Below are positions 47,039-61,114 of a stretch of DNA of 64,000 bases, piece by piece. The notes beneath the pieces were generated by a model. It saw nothing but the letters and a program-made list of their open reading frames with translations. It was not told the origin of the DNA and did not search any database. Both the position numbers and the translations under genes were made by a program. Origin of the DNA: Casuarina equisetifolia (lineage: Eukaryota > Streptophyta > Magnoliopsida > Fagales > Casuarinaceae); assembly GCA_028551475.1 (NCBI GenBank), contig CM052358.1:16227938-16291937 (forward strand), read 5' to 3'. How positions within the stretch are numbered: position 1 is the first letter of the stretch; each line of letters starts with the position of its first letter.

Positions 47039-50000
47039 CTAATGGAGAGGAGAGTTAAGACCCTCTTGAGAAGACAGTGAATGGAGAGGTTGGTGCCTGT
47101 TGGAAGGAAAAGACGGTTTTTTCTGGAAGGAAGGCCTGTTATCCAGATGTTGCAGGGCCCTCTTGGCATAAAGTGAGTGAAATAGTGGAGAAGCTCGCTC
47201 CTTCAGCTTCAGAATGGTGAAGAAAAATATCCGGTAAAATAGAAGAAGAGCCACCAGAGCAGCTAAGTCCCACCACTTGGAATGATCTACAGGCATGCGA
47301 TAAAGTTGTGTGATAACATCCCTGCCATTGAGTTTTGGGTCACCAGGAATTAAAGGATCGAATTCAAGCCCAATCAAGTCATTCTTGTAGGCACCCTAGA
47401 ATACAATGATGACAAAAATCAATGGGATAATCATAGCATAAGCTGAGAATATCCTATTACAACAAATGTCTATAATGGCATACATTTGGGGACTTCGAAG
47501 GATTTGTAATTTCAAAAACCTAGATTATTTGTTCAAAATCAATGATTTAGATTAAGACACGTAATCCTTGAATAAATGGATAAATAACAAAATAACTAAA
47601 GATATAAGTGTTCCATGCTTTCAAAGCAATTGAAAATCTTTTTGAAGAGTGACCAACTATCATGTTATCCTTTTTGAAGGTTAGTTAGCTCTAGCGAATG
47701 GTTAAATCACTCCGACCACTCCTATTAGATCGATCAACCAGCTTCAAAGGTTAAGATGTAATCATCGCTTAAATAAGTCCCAGAGTCTTGGAATTTAGAC
47801 TTAAAAAGTCCTTGCTCTTTTTTGCTATTTGGATGAACTTTGGAGCCCTAACCCTACGATTCACCTCCCCCTTTGCTATCTACAAAACCAACACCTGATC
47901 AAGTCATCTAACTAGAAGGGGAAATTCCTTTTGAAAATCACCATTTCTCCAGATTGAGGCAATTTCTTTGCATCTCCATGTTCTATTCAAACTATTTCCA
48001 CAAATATTTATTATAACTGAAACCAATATCTCTCTCAGTCCCAGTAGATAGCTCTCTTGCGACGCTGTGGGAGCATTAGAAATCATTTGACTTGGAGTTA
48101 CCTGTAATCCCCATGAGCCGTAACTGAGATAGGATACTGGGTAGCGCCAAAATGGCTTGGGAAGATCGGCCAGCAAGCGAAAGAACCCAGAGGTCATCAT
48201 GAAAATTCCCTGCATTAACAACCAATAATGATGATGATACCAAGTTGGCGTGCTGAAACGCCTTGACTGAAATGAGAAGAGGAATATATGACTCTTAAAG
48301 GCTAAAGAACGTGTTCTTACAATGATTCCAGCTCCCGTAATAATTCCCATGAGGAAATTTGGCACCAAAGAAGCCACAACCATCATGAGGCTCTCTATAA
48401 CCGAAATGCAGAGATATATGTTAAGACTGTAGTAGATATAATGAGAAAATTCCGGTCGAAATTTCACCATGTAGAAGGTAATAGTCCCTGTTGTAAATGC
48501 AATAGCAACCAAGAAGGGGAACGAAGAAAGGAAGTTGGATAAGATAAACACTGCTACTCCATAATACCCATTACGCCTCTCTCGATAAAAAACCTGTATC
48601 AAGGGGGAAAAAAAAAGTCTTGAGGCTGAAGTGAAGAGGAATTGAGGCTTTCAATTGAGGTTTTTGTCGATAAAATGTTGTGAATCAGATTGTTTACCTT
48701 CATCTCTTCAACGAAGGATGGAAAACCTCCAATCGACATAAATGTCATAAACCCTGAGACAAATGCTCCACAGGCTCCACGGGCCAAGATTGATGTATAG
48801 CCAGTGCCAATATTGAAGTAGATCGTACCAACACATATAGAAACCGCAATATAAATCACTATCCTCAACCAGTAATATCCCACATCTCTATGCATGTTAA
48901 CAGCAGATCTCTGGGTTAAGGTTAAAAGTTGCTTCAACCAACTTGCATGACTTGAAATTTGCAGTTCAATTGCAAGTCCTTCCTGTAAAAATTAACCATT
49001 CCTATTTGTCATAAGCCAGTTGCAAACAAATATAGCCGACATAACTCCATAACCATTAATATTGTTCTCTTAGCCAGAGCAACTGGTGTAGTAAACATGC
49101 AAATAAGAGTTCCTCTCTAACATGTTCTAGAGAAATTTTGTGCTGCATGGATCTTAAGATGCAACATGCACAACTCATTGTAGGAATTCAAATGCAAAGC
49201 CAACTCGAACTACTTACCATGTTTGATATTTCCCGAATCCTGGTTTTTGCCCTCTTTGCATATTGTGAACGCCTGTATTTCTCAACAAGCATCCCTCTGA
49301 TCTCGGACGTAGACTTATTCATGAAAGGATTTGACGAAGTTTGGGCATCCTATTGTAGACAGGCAGATAACAAATACTACTATGGTTACAACTAGAAATC
49401 CAGAGAATAATGATTATTAGTACAAATTGAAGTGAAAAAAAAAATGAATTAAGAAAAAGATAAGCTGAGAACTCAAGGGTCAAGCGTTTTTGGGACATGA
49501 GTATATTCCAAGAACTTCTCTGTCAATAAGATCCGGTTGTACATAGAATGAAATTTGTTCTAAATTGGCTTGTTATTTAGTTGGTATTAAAGTAAAAAAA
49601 ACCAGAGGCAGCTATCTAAATTAGAAGAAACTGTTGATTTTGAGAGTTGATGTAAAAGTAAAGGTGCCATGGAACCTGGAGGAAATTTGATCGCTCAGGA
49701 GATATTTGCAAAAGATCCAAAAGCTATTGAGGATGATTTTTCAATTGAAGGCATGGGAAGTTCTGGAAAAGGCTTTTAATTTAATGCTTTCATCAGTGCT
49801 ACCCCTATAATGATCCGTTAATAGAAACAAAAGTGACGTTCCTGACAATGTTGGTACACTCGACCCCTCAAAAATGAATATGTTTAGTTCAAAATTGAAA
49901 GTTCATGGTTATAAATATTTATATTTTTGATTGACATGTAATCTGCCTGTTACATTATTTATTCAACCCATCAGCTAAGGATCCAGATATTCAATGGTAG

Positions 50001-53000
50001 GTGCCAGAGATGAAATTCAAATGTTTATCTAGAAAAATATAAAAAATAAAAACCAATAGAAGAAGTAAGTTTAAAGTAAACTTTGACACACATTCAATAT
50101 CCATTTATACAGAAACTAAGATGAGACACCAGAAGAAATCTGGTGAGGCATTTTCACATTAACACAGAAACAGAAATAGATAAAGAAGTAATGAAAAACC
50201 AGAGCTCTGTTAAAAGTATTACGTACATAAAGTCTCTGAGATCCTTTCAATGTGGAAGTTACAATGTCAAAATCTGAATTGACACAACGAAGGAAGTGGT
50301 CAGAAGGGTTTCTCCTACTTGGACATGGAACACCCGCTTCAGCAAAGAACTGTAAAATTGAAAACCAGACTGGATTATCATCGGGATTCAAATTCGGGTT
50401 CAAATTAACATGATGAGCATTTAAACGTTAGGATGAAACTCTTGAACTGCAAGCCATACAAAAGGAAAAGAGGTAGACATATACTATTCTACCTGGACTG
50501 CCACCTTTGCTTCTCCAAAATACACAGTTTCACCACTAGATAGTAAGAAGAGGTCATCAAAGAGTGCAAAGACTTCGCTGCTTGGTTGGTGAATTGAAGA
50601 GATAACCGTCTTTCCATCCCGTGCGATGTTTCTAAGAGTTTGAACCACAAAGAAAGCCGAGGCACTATCAAGGCCGCTAGTGGGTTCATCAAGAAACAAT
50701 AAACGAGGTCGAGTGAGGATTTCGAGAGCAATGCTTACTCTTTTCTTCTCCCCACCACTTACGCCTCTCAAATGCCAGTTTCCAATCAACCTATCTGCAC
50801 AATCTTGGAGACCCATTTCCATGATTACCCCATCCACGATGCCATTTACATCTTCTTTGGTCAATCCACTTGGAAGCCGCAAATTTGCTGAGTAAGCTAT
50901 GGTTTCTCTGACAGTAAGAGTTCCTAACAACACATCCTCTTGAGTCACATAAGCCTGAAAGCACACAATTGTAAATCAGAACAAATCAGGCTCACTCCAC
51001 TTGACGAATTAATGAGACAAGACGGTCAGCCACCAGATGGCCATCGTTTTGCAGCATAACTTTCGCTTCATGCATGAGGTGAAAACATAACACACCAAAC
51101 ACTAATTTGAATGTTAAACCAATTATGCATATTGGTAGTTTATTTCATCTTAGTGAAAAATGATCTAAATACTATACTAATATTTTGCACGAAATGCAAA
51201 ATAGGCTACATATGATACTCACAACAGCACCATAGTCTACTTGCTTCTTCCCATTGAGAAGAATATTTCCAGTCATGACGACATTTCTTGAGAGTCTACC
51301 TGTGTCAAGATAAAGCATTCGTGAGTGCAAAACTGTACATTATAGATCAGCAGCTTGTGTTTTAAGAAGAGACAAAATCTCCAACACGTGTAAGTCCACC
51401 TATCAAAAATGCCATGTTATTAAAATACTTCACTAGAATCTGTTATAGGATAACTAATCCAATATAATCTCCATATTTATATTACTTTAACTTAACAATG
51501 TTAGATTCATTTAAAATTAATATAATTGATAATGCCTACTATAACAAAAGATAATATCTTGCCAACACGCACTAGCTTAGTTAGAGTTAGTGTGGCTTTG
51601 GCTTCAAGTTCAACACTTCTTATACTCCCTTCACACTTTTTGACTAACTACAATGAGAAAAAAAAAAAAAAAAGATACGTTTTCACAAAATATCAAACAC
51701 AAAGTCTTAATCTTTTCAAATTGTTTCCCGACAAAAAGTTTCTTGCAAGATAGTGTTCGTTTTGGCAAGACCTGAAAAGATCAAATATTATTACATCATG
51801 TATGACTAATTTCCTTCCATAATTGTACTTTAGAATAATAAGCCCAGATTTTCCAATTCCATATGATTATAACATTGTGATAATATTTTCTGACCATCAC
51901 AATGCATATATGTTAGTGGTTTTGATAGAAGAGAGTTGTAAAGAGATAGTGTCATATGCTATATTCCGTCTAGTCTATAGAAAGGAAAGAAGTTGACTAC
52001 TATAAATTCCTTTCCTTTTTCGATGTATAGATTGTAAAAATATTTAGAAAATTCAAAATATTTCATCTTAAAGGGCCCTTAATATTTTTTCCTACAGTCG
52101 TATATATATTTTGGAAAAGAAAATAAATATCAAGGCAAATGAGGAAAATTTAATGTTTCATTTTATTTTATTTTTATAAGTGACCCACACACTCACACCC
52201 TTTAAGGTGTTAAAATCAGGACCAAGAAATCCTGGGTAGTACTTGCCCTCCCCTGAGATAGACACTTGGAGGAAAAGACTTTTCTAGTTTACTTCCCACT
52301 TGTCCAACATTAGTGGATGGATAGGTGGATGAAATGAGCTGGACGAACAACATCCACACATATAATCCCAGATTAGGACAGAGGCAACTAAATTAGCAGC
52401 TATAAAGCAACTCTCCCTCTCAGCAGTCTACATCAGATTAATTCGAGAATTAATAAGGTGGTCCAATAGGTTAAGTTTTGCCTTCCATTCATTGAGAATA
52501 TCCCTTTCACGCTCAAACACGATAGATCGGACAGAGATACACGTAAACCAGTTAAAGATATAGAACTCCAAGAACATTGTGCAATAACTCAACGGGATTT
52601 CACTCTTCCCTTCCCTTCTGGGAAACCTTCTTTTATTGATTAATGAATTTTTCCAACAACCACTTTTCGTTGTCTTCTTTCTAGTAGAGAAGGAAGAATA
52701 TCACTAAAGAAGGGATTGATTTTAGTACAAAACAATGGTTAATTCCGAAATTTTGGACAAATTACAGTTGCACGAAGTTTTCTTAACATATGAAGACTAT
52801 AACAACTCTGGTTCTAAGAAGGGAACGAGTAGACTTTACGAGCTTCTAGATGCTAGGACATGCTATCCCCAAAAAGAAATGGGACGCAATAAAGAGGAAC
52901 TCTCATAATCACGCCGGCAGGACAGGGTCATTTGGTACCTCTTGGTCTCAAAGCCTTGGTTGCACCCAGAGTAAAAGAAAGCAGGTCGGCATGTAAATCA

Positions 53001-53461
53001 CGTAACTTTACATAAAAAAAAAAAAAAAAAAAATCAAAGACAGAAGATCAAATGTTTCTTCACCAAGTGGAAACGAAACAGACTAACCCATTCCTAAAGC
53101 TGGAAATAAGTGTCTTTGACAGGTTATTGCCGCTTATAACAGTAGTATCAACATATATGTGTCTTTGACAGGATACCACCAAACGTGAATATATTTAGAC
53201 GCACAAGAGAGAGAGATTTAGAAAACCTGCTAACGAATCGAGGAGTGTAGACTTCCCAGACCCGGAGGGACCCATTATGGCCATGATCCTACCAGGCTCA
53301 GCATACCCACTAAGCCCTTGCAGCAACCTCTTGGTTGGTTTCTTCCCGAAGTTCGGCAGCACCACCATTAGATCCTCCCAAACCAAGTAGGTTCCCCTCT
53401 CACCTCCTCCCCCTAAAGCATCTCCACGGCCGTGGCCACCACCAGCCACCTCTATCTCCAT
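47039..53461 (-). CDS. ABCG12/15-like: ABCG half-transporter B (ABCG12/13/15 clade)
   Basis: Nine minus-strand exons with the same phases as gene A: 53461-53227, 51299-51223, 50954-50493, 50349-50227, 49349-49218, 48982-48698, 48593-48321, 48209-48102, 47395-47039. Product 683 residues from the ATG at 53461, which gives the MEIEVAG start typical of the clade; an in-frame ATG at 53470 would add three residues. Visible: Walker [10 protein letters not shown] (64-72), VSGGEKKR (169-176), [16 protein letters not shown], the [10 protein letters not shown]-loop, then the membrane domain with [13 protein letters not shown] and the [14 protein letters not shown] end. An Ala/Gly-rich N-terminus replaces that of gene A. 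All catalytic residues are standard. Intron 1 is 1.9 kb and AT-rich with a poly-T/A tract. Function is expected as for gene A; this is the more conserved member of the pair. Confidence 0.95.
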
Positions 53462-53470
53462 AGCCCACAA

Positions 53471-55994
53471 GCTAAAATTCTCAACCTGGGGTTGAAGAAG
53501 AAAGCATAAGAATAAAAATAAGGAGGTAATGCATGCTCATTCCACCTTATTAGATGTCATTAAACGTCGGTCACCAGACAACCACCAAGCCGCAGCCGTT
53601 GAGGAGATGAGCATACAGAAGTTATGAAGAGAGAGAGTGTGCACAAGCAGGTGTAAGACAATTAATGATGGGTTGCAATAGACCAAACGGGTGGCCAGTA
53701 AGGGAATTTAATATGCAGGTTCACGCGTGGGATCTGCCTCGAATAGCACTACAGTCACTGCGTCTTCCAATTTTCAGTCGCCTTCTTTAAGTTCCAGACG
53801 GGTGGCCAGTAACACTATTACGTTTATCCACTCGATAGCTACTTATAACTAAGCACTTACATCAGATTGTTTTGCATTCTAAGCACCACTAACATATGAT
53901 TCTTTAGTGCAATTATGCTTTTTCAACTAGCTGACGGTTGGCGGATGTTGGTAAGTCATTATGTTGAAGAAAAAGACTTTTTTTCCCCCATGGGCTACAA
54001 GCTAAAGAGATCCGATTGGCTACTCTTGATTTTTGGAACACGTCTCTTAACTTTTATGTTTTCTACTATTTTTACATTTGATATATGGTAATTGATTGAA
54101 TATGTTTTAATAAAATATTATTATTTTTCCATATAATCTTTGATAAATAAACACACATATATGATTATATTTTGTTAATTTACATATATGTACAACACCT
54201 ATAAAATTTTCGCAATACATATGTATTGATGCCCAAATTGTTGATTAAATACATCCTATGTCATGGTTGCTAGAAATACCTGTGCACAAAGCCTAACAAT
54301 TATTGATGCCCAAAATGCAGGTTACGACTTGCGTTTCACAATGCGGCTACAAGCTGTAGAAACACAGGAAATCATGCATTTTGCACCCCAAATTAATAGG
54401 TTGAAGATTGTGTGCCATTCTCTCGTACAAACGCACACATAAGCTGTGTTTTGAAGGTTGGAGAGGCATTGATCTCTAACATGAGTGGAGATGCATGAGC
54501 CACGCGAAGGGCATAAGCTGAACAATGACGTTCTCAGAGGAACCAAAATTAGATAGCACCTAACCCTAGGCATCGTCGTCCAAAGTTAGGTTTTTGCTAG
54601 TAATGGCGAAACCTAGTGCCTCAAATCGCCCGTGATCTGCAGCCTTAACTTGACTCTGGCTGACTCTTGAGCAACGGGAGGAAAGTGGTCCATAAAGAAG
54701 CATTCGAAGGAGAATGGAGACAACTCAAGAAAGTGATCTATTGCAATGAAAGCCAAACTACCTTCAATACTGTAAAAGTTCTTGATTCATCTTTGGTCAC
54801 TGCTGTATTGCTACTTCTTAGCAACATTTATATATGTTACAGTAGTAATGGAAGCTGAGGAGGCTTCAAATTAAAAAAAGATAGATTTAGGATTTTCTGT
54901 AGAAAACCCTAACCAAGTCAAAGTTTTTAGGATTCGTAATCACAAACCATTTTTATCTAAGTATAGAGCGTTTAGATAAATACTCTACATTATTTAAGCA
55001 TACTCGGGATTACAAAACCACTTACGATCAAAATCATTTTGTAGCATGCTTAAATAATTTCTCGTAATCAAACATAGTAAGTGGTATATGGAAACTTAAT
55101 TCATTTAGGTAAGAAGCTCAACAAGCCTGCTCAATGAAGAAAAGAAGTTCAAAAGATTACTTAATAAAGAAAGGAATTTTAGAAATCTTATTTAATAAAG
55201 AAAAGAAATTTAGCGAACTTCCATAAATGGTCAAGTTAATGTTATTTTACTTATCTGGACATATTTGATGGGAAAATACTTCAACTTTGGATAATACTTT
55301 AGTCAAATAGAGAATTCATGAAAAAATATTCTCACAATATTAGATTTGGGAATTAAAGCAAAAGACGAAAAAATTGATGACCCAATTTTCTCTGTGCTTT
55401 AGACTTAATAAGAGCAAAAATTTAGATTATTAAGTGGAGAATGGGTGAAGTATTAAGAGTGATGAAAAGACAATGACGATTTTTATTTATTTGTATGATG
55501 AAATCATTTATGCTCATTTCCTAATCTCTCTCTTTATCTTTCTTTTTATTCATTTCCTTTTGTCTTTTCATTTCTTCTTCGATTTTCCACTATATAAGTT
55601 TTAATGTCCTAGATCACCTAATGGCTTGTACTACCTATAATTTGTACTTTTAAATCCATTAATCTTTTTTTTTTTGGGGGGGGGGGGGGGGGGGCGCCAA
55701 AACTTGGGAGGGGGACCTAACTCACATCTTTTCATATCTAACAGTCAACCCTTTTAATGTAAGTCAAGCCCTGAATCACAACGGATTGATGTGAGCAAAC
55801 CCTTTCTTCTTGTCTGGAAAAAGGGGGGGGAGGGGGGAAATCCTTTTGAAGTTAGATTGTTTTATTTGGATTGATGTAATTTCATCCCAAAAAAAAATCG
55901 GTGGATAAAGATAACAACTTCGGATGATGAAACCCAAACAATGGAAATGAGAAAAAGAAAAAAAAAATGTAAGATCTTTCCAAAGGCCAAATAA
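53471..55994. other. Intergenic region upstream of ABCG B
   Basis: The promoter of gene B must lie at the left end. No gene or full element is recognised. The 54900-55300 stretch is AT-rich with short repeated phrases (AATAAAGAAA). A T11-G19 run lies at 55665-55694. Confidence 0.6.
55665..55694 (+). repeat. T11-G19 homopolymer pair
   Basis: Eleven T followed by nineteen G, then CGCC. A second G-rich run (eight G, A, six G) occurs at ~55824-55838. The G tract is long enough to form a quadruplex; homopolymer length in an assembly may be unreliable. Confidence 0.85.
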
Positions 55995-56071
55995 CGTGTT
56001 CTTAAAATGAGTCCCTATCCCGTTATAGCTCTCATAAGGAAATTGGGCACCGAAGAAGCTACAACTATTAT
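55995..56071 (-). pseudogene. ABCG remnant C, exon 7 (3' part)
   Basis: On the minus strand, TTGTAGCTTCTTCGGTGCCC and the following bases encode VVASSVPNFLMRAITG, matching [20 protein letters not shown] at the end of exon 7 in gene B, and run into the start of its intron 7. The sequence is interrupted at 56071/56072 by a copia element and continues at 61715. Confidence 0.85.
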
Positions 56072-56667
56072 ACTTGAATTTGTAAAATACTCCAAGCACA
56101 TGTAAGAAGGCTTGTAATATTATAGCAAAATGGCCCCGGAAAATAATGCAAAGTTTTCTTAGGCACATATTGGTCTTATATAACCAGTGGCCTTCAAATA
56201 CAAATAAAATATATATTTTAGTTCATAGCACAAAGTCAAGGTCGGTTATCCTAATCTTCTTCAATCTCATAACCATCCATCCTTGACTCCTTCCAGCTAA
56301 GGTCAGCACCTCCCCTCTTTATCTTGTTTCTTAGATGAATGGGCGATGGTGCACTCAATCTCAAGATAGAGTTTCTTATGACTCTCCTAGATGATAGGGC
56401 TTGAATGTTAAGTTCTTGCTTCTCTGGAAGCCACGCTATTTAGTGACTTTGGGTACGTAGACTTAGTGGTAGGTACCACAAGGTGCATGCAACATATAGG
56501 CTTGATCACTTGGTTCCTTGATTACCAATTAGGACGTAGTTCTCTGCATGGTCGATACTAGACTGGGCAGTGACTTCAGGATGGTAGTCAAAGCTTTCTT
56601 ACCTCTCTTGTGCAACTCTTGATTGTTCCTTTCAGCTTCTTTAAGTGAGGATCTCACTACACCAACA
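56072..56667 (-). repeat. 3' LTR (left) of the ABCG-remnant copia
   Basis: Minus strand reads TGTTGGTGTAG ... AATTCAAGT. It ends in GT rather than CA, and the duplication ATTAT directly adjoins it. Confidence 0.9.
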
Positions 56668-59600
56668 ATCCCCCGCAAGATTGGTGGGGTTACACCAATC
56701 TTGTTCCTCAAGTCTTCAAACCTTTCTCTTGGTAAAGGTTTAGTCAAGATGTCTAGCAACTGCTCCCTTGAAAGGAACATATGTAGTAACTATGGTTCCT
56801 TGTGCTACCTTTTCCTTAATAAAATATATGTCTATTTCTATATGCTTGGTTTTGTTATGTTGCACTAGATTAATAGACATATGTAGGGCTGAAAGATTGT
56901 CACAGAACATATGAATTGGATGAAATTAACTTACCCCAAGTTTTCAAACTAGATTCATCAACCAAACTGCTTCAGCCGTGCCCTCCACTAGTGCTTTATA
57001 TTCTGCCTCAGCAGATAAGCGTGAAACAAAGTCATGTTTTTGTGAGCACCATAATATTAAGTAAGCTCCCATGAACATAAAAAATCCTGTGGTAGATTTC
57101 CTAGATTGATGGCAACCTTTGTAATCTGCATTAGTGAAGCTATAGATAGTTGTAGGACTTTGAAAATGAAATTGGATACCATGATTGGTTGTTCCTTGAA
57201 GATAACGTAGGATTCTTTTGAGTTGAAAGAAGTCTTTTATGCATGGGTAGCTCATTTGTTGTCACAGGTGGTGCATGGCTTGACTAATGTCTGGCCTTGT
57301 TTGTGAGAGGTAATGCAGGGAACCTAGGATGCTACAAAATATGGTTGGTTGTGGCAATAGTTGATCTCCATTAGCCAAATTTTCTTCCTTTACGAGTGGA
57401 AAGTGGATGACTATACATCATTTCTGCACATCTTAACACGTCCAAGGTGTACTAATGTTAAGATACAAACAAACCAGCCTCATTTTGTTTGACTTGAAGA
57501 CCAAGTATATCGGCCCAAGTCCTTAACAAGAAAACTTTTACCGAGTTCTTCAACAAAATCACTTATTACATGGGTAGAATTTCCTGTAACAATGATATCA
57601 TTTACATACAACAATACCCATAACACAGCCATTCCTCTATGATATAGGAACAAAGAAGGATAAAAAATGCAACACTGAAAACACCTCTCTAACAAGAAAC
57701 TTGAAAAATGTTCAAACCAAGCTCTAGGAGATTGTTTTAAACCATAAAGAGATTTGTTAAGCTTGCAAACATAATCTGGACATCTAGGATCCACAAATCC
57801 TTTCGGTTGTGACATAAAAATAGGCTTAGACAAATACCCATGTAAGAAAGCATTTTCAATATCTAGGTGCTTGATATTCCAACCTCAGATGATAGTAAGA
57901 GAGATGACTAACCTTATGGTGGTTGGACATACAATCGAAATATAAGTCTCCAGAAAATTGATTCTGGCTTCTTGATAGTAGCCCTTTGTTACCAAATGTG
58001 CCTTCAGACGGTCCAATGTTCCCTGAGGAATGAGTTTAGTTTTGAAAACCCACTTGCTTCCTATTACATTCATGGTTGGATCTCGAGGAACTAAAGTCCA
58101 GGTTTGGGTTTTCTGTAGTGCTCTCATTTCATTTAACATGGCAGTCCTCCAACCTTCATGAGCAATAGCATTCGGTACACTTGACAGAGTAGCTTGAATA
58201 TTGGTTTTGCATGCAAAGCATAACGAGGATTCAAACGTCTGATCCCTACTTGGCTTCTGGTCGTTATGTGGTATTGTCTTAAAGGAGTTTCTTGAGAAGC
58301 TTGTCTAGATTCTATTTGTAGAGGGTTAGACGACAAAATAGTTTTGAAAGTAGGGAGATTCCTGTCGAGCTCAGAATGGTTAAAGGAAGTAGACGAAGAT
58401 GGAAGTGAATGAGAAGGTGAGTGTTGGAATGTATATCGCAACCCATGAGCTTGCTCTTCGTTGGTTTCATCATTTAAGGAATGGGTTTGTACCTGGTCAT
58501 TAATGATGGGTTTAGAATTTCTTTACTTTTCCTGGTTTTCCTCATAAAAATCTACCTAGCTTCGAGCTTATTCATTGTGCAATGTACTTGGTGGATTTAT
58601 CTCTTCATTGTACCTTCAGCTAGGTGTCATGATCCCTTCGATTGGTCTTGCAGTTGAGAGATAACGTTGCTGTTCACTTGAGATTTCTGGGTCATGCATA
58701 CTATCACGTCGTCCTTGATTGAGATCCAGCGAATTAATTTTCTTATTTTCTCTTGTACTTTCTGAAATTGTATGTTCCGTGAGGTGTTGTTCTAAAATTT
58801 GTTACTTGGACCGTCCTCCTTCAATGTTTGTAGCTTTCTCCATAATTTCTTTAAATGTATATTTTTGTTTATTAAAAACAACATGTCGGGAGATGAATAT
58901 TTTACTCATCTGTATATGTAAGCAACGTAACCTTTGTGCCGTGTGCTATATCCCAAGAAAACACATGGAACAGACTTGAAGGATAGTTTGTCAGTTACAG
59001 TTGATCTCAGACGGGGAAAACATTGAGATCCAAAGACTCGGAGAGATCCATATTCAAGATTTCAATTGTAGAGAAATTCAAAAGGAGATTTATTGTTCAA
59101 AACTGAAGTAGGCAATCTATTTATTAAATAAACTGCAGTTGTAGAAGCTTCCACCCAATACTTACGTGGGACTGATGTTTCAATTAACATTAATCTTCCG
59201 AGTTCCACTATGTGCCTGTGTTTTCGTTCTGCTATTCCATTCTGTTCAAGAGTATATGGACATGACATCTGATGTATGATTTCATGATAACAAAGTTCTT
59301 CTTCCAATTCTTTGCTTGTATACTCTCATTCGTTATTTGAATGCAAAATCTTGATTTTCCTATCAAATTGATGTTCTATCATGATTTTAAAATCAATAAA
59401 GATTTGATAGAAATCCGATTTTCTTTTCAATGGATAGAACTAAGTATATCTAGTGCATTCATAAAAAAATATTGCATAATATAAATAATTCTGGCATGAC
59501 CTTTCAGGTGAAGGTCCCCTACAAATCACTATGTATCCATTCAAAGGTATTTGTGATCGATAGGTTAAAGATCCAAAAGGTAGGCGGTGACTTTTTACCT

Positions 59601-61114
59601 TAAAACATACTAAACAAATATTAAGAATTTCTCCCCTTAAGTCAATCAGTCTTAATTTATGCAAATCCTTCAAAATACGCAAATTTGAATGTCCAAGATG
59701 TTTATGCCATGTGTTACCATCAACACCTTGTTGATGAAGGGTAAGGTAGGCTTGAACTCATTCACTTGGTAACACATATAGATCTCTTCTTCTATGTCCC
59801 CTTAACAGGTTCTGCTGAGTTGTCAAATCCTTAATAATAAAAGAATTCTTATAAAAAAAATAACTAGACATGGATTATCATCTATTAATTTTGAAATAGA
59901 TAATAATTTTTTTTAATTACTAAAGTAACTAGCACAAAATTTAATCTCAACCTTCCTTGATCAAGTTTACTTGATCCAATATGGGAAATCAGAATTCGAT
60001 GTCTGTTGCCAACAAAGATTGTATCTAATCCATTATATTTTGAAAATGATGATAAGATACATGTAGAATCAACTATATGTGAAGTTATTCCTGTGTCAGC
60101 TATCCAATTGTCTGTCTTAGGCTCATTGATGTTAAGTGATGTTAATGCCTTTGGGATGTTATCAGCTTGGAAGGAGTGATTAAAGTGCTGCCAACATTCA
60201 AGACCTATGTGACCTTTCTTACCACAGATTTGACAAGTGATAAGGTGTTGGGGAAATAACTGAGTATCATCACCTGACATGTTGTTTTGGGAATTTCCAC
60301 TTAATTTTCCTTGATTGAATACACCCCTATTATTGTATGCTATTAGTGTGAAACCTCATCCTTATAAGGAAATTCTTTGTTGGAAGTTTCTACCTTTGTT
60401 TCCTCTTCCTCCTCTATTATATCGCTGAACTGAGTAAGCTACATTCTCATTTGGTGATGTCAAATTTTGTTTGGGATACTTGATAATTCGTATTCATATG
60501 CTTGAAGTTATGATATCACGATGCCAAAATCAGGCATTGGAGGACGAAACATAGCAGTTTTGAAAGAGTCATATAATGCATCAAGACTTTCAAGTAGTCT
60601 AAATGTTTTTGTAGAATCTGAAACATGCTTTCCAATAGAACTTAATTGATTCAAAATACCTTTGAACTCTATCAGAAAATTTGACAAAGTTTTACCTTCC
60701 TTGCAAATGTTGTTGAGTTGGGAAAGTAAGTCAAATTCATGAGATTCTATTCTCTAAGCAAAGTGATTTGCTAGCTCATTCCAAACTTATGCTAATGTCT
60801 CTAGTTCAAAAATATAACCTAAAGCTTCTTCAAAGAGAGTGTTGATTATCCATGACTTAACTAATGTGTCACTCTGTGACCATGAGTCAAAATCAGGATT
60901 TGGGGTTTCTGTATCTCCAACTATTTGGCAAGGTTTTGGTATGTCTCCTGAGATGAACCCAGTAAGTTTCTGAGTTTAAAGAAAAGACTTTATTTGAGTC
61001 ATCTAGGAGAGGTAATTTCCTTTGGTGAGCTTGATTGTAACGAAATTGCTCACGTTGATAGTGTTAGGAAATGGGTAGGTATTATTTTTGCATGCCATGT
61101 TGGCTCTGATACCA

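Noticed and set aside
52140..52680. Possible transposon piece in intron 1 of ABCG B
   Set aside because: Only short phrases resemble other repeats in the window; no ends, domain or duplication could be shown.
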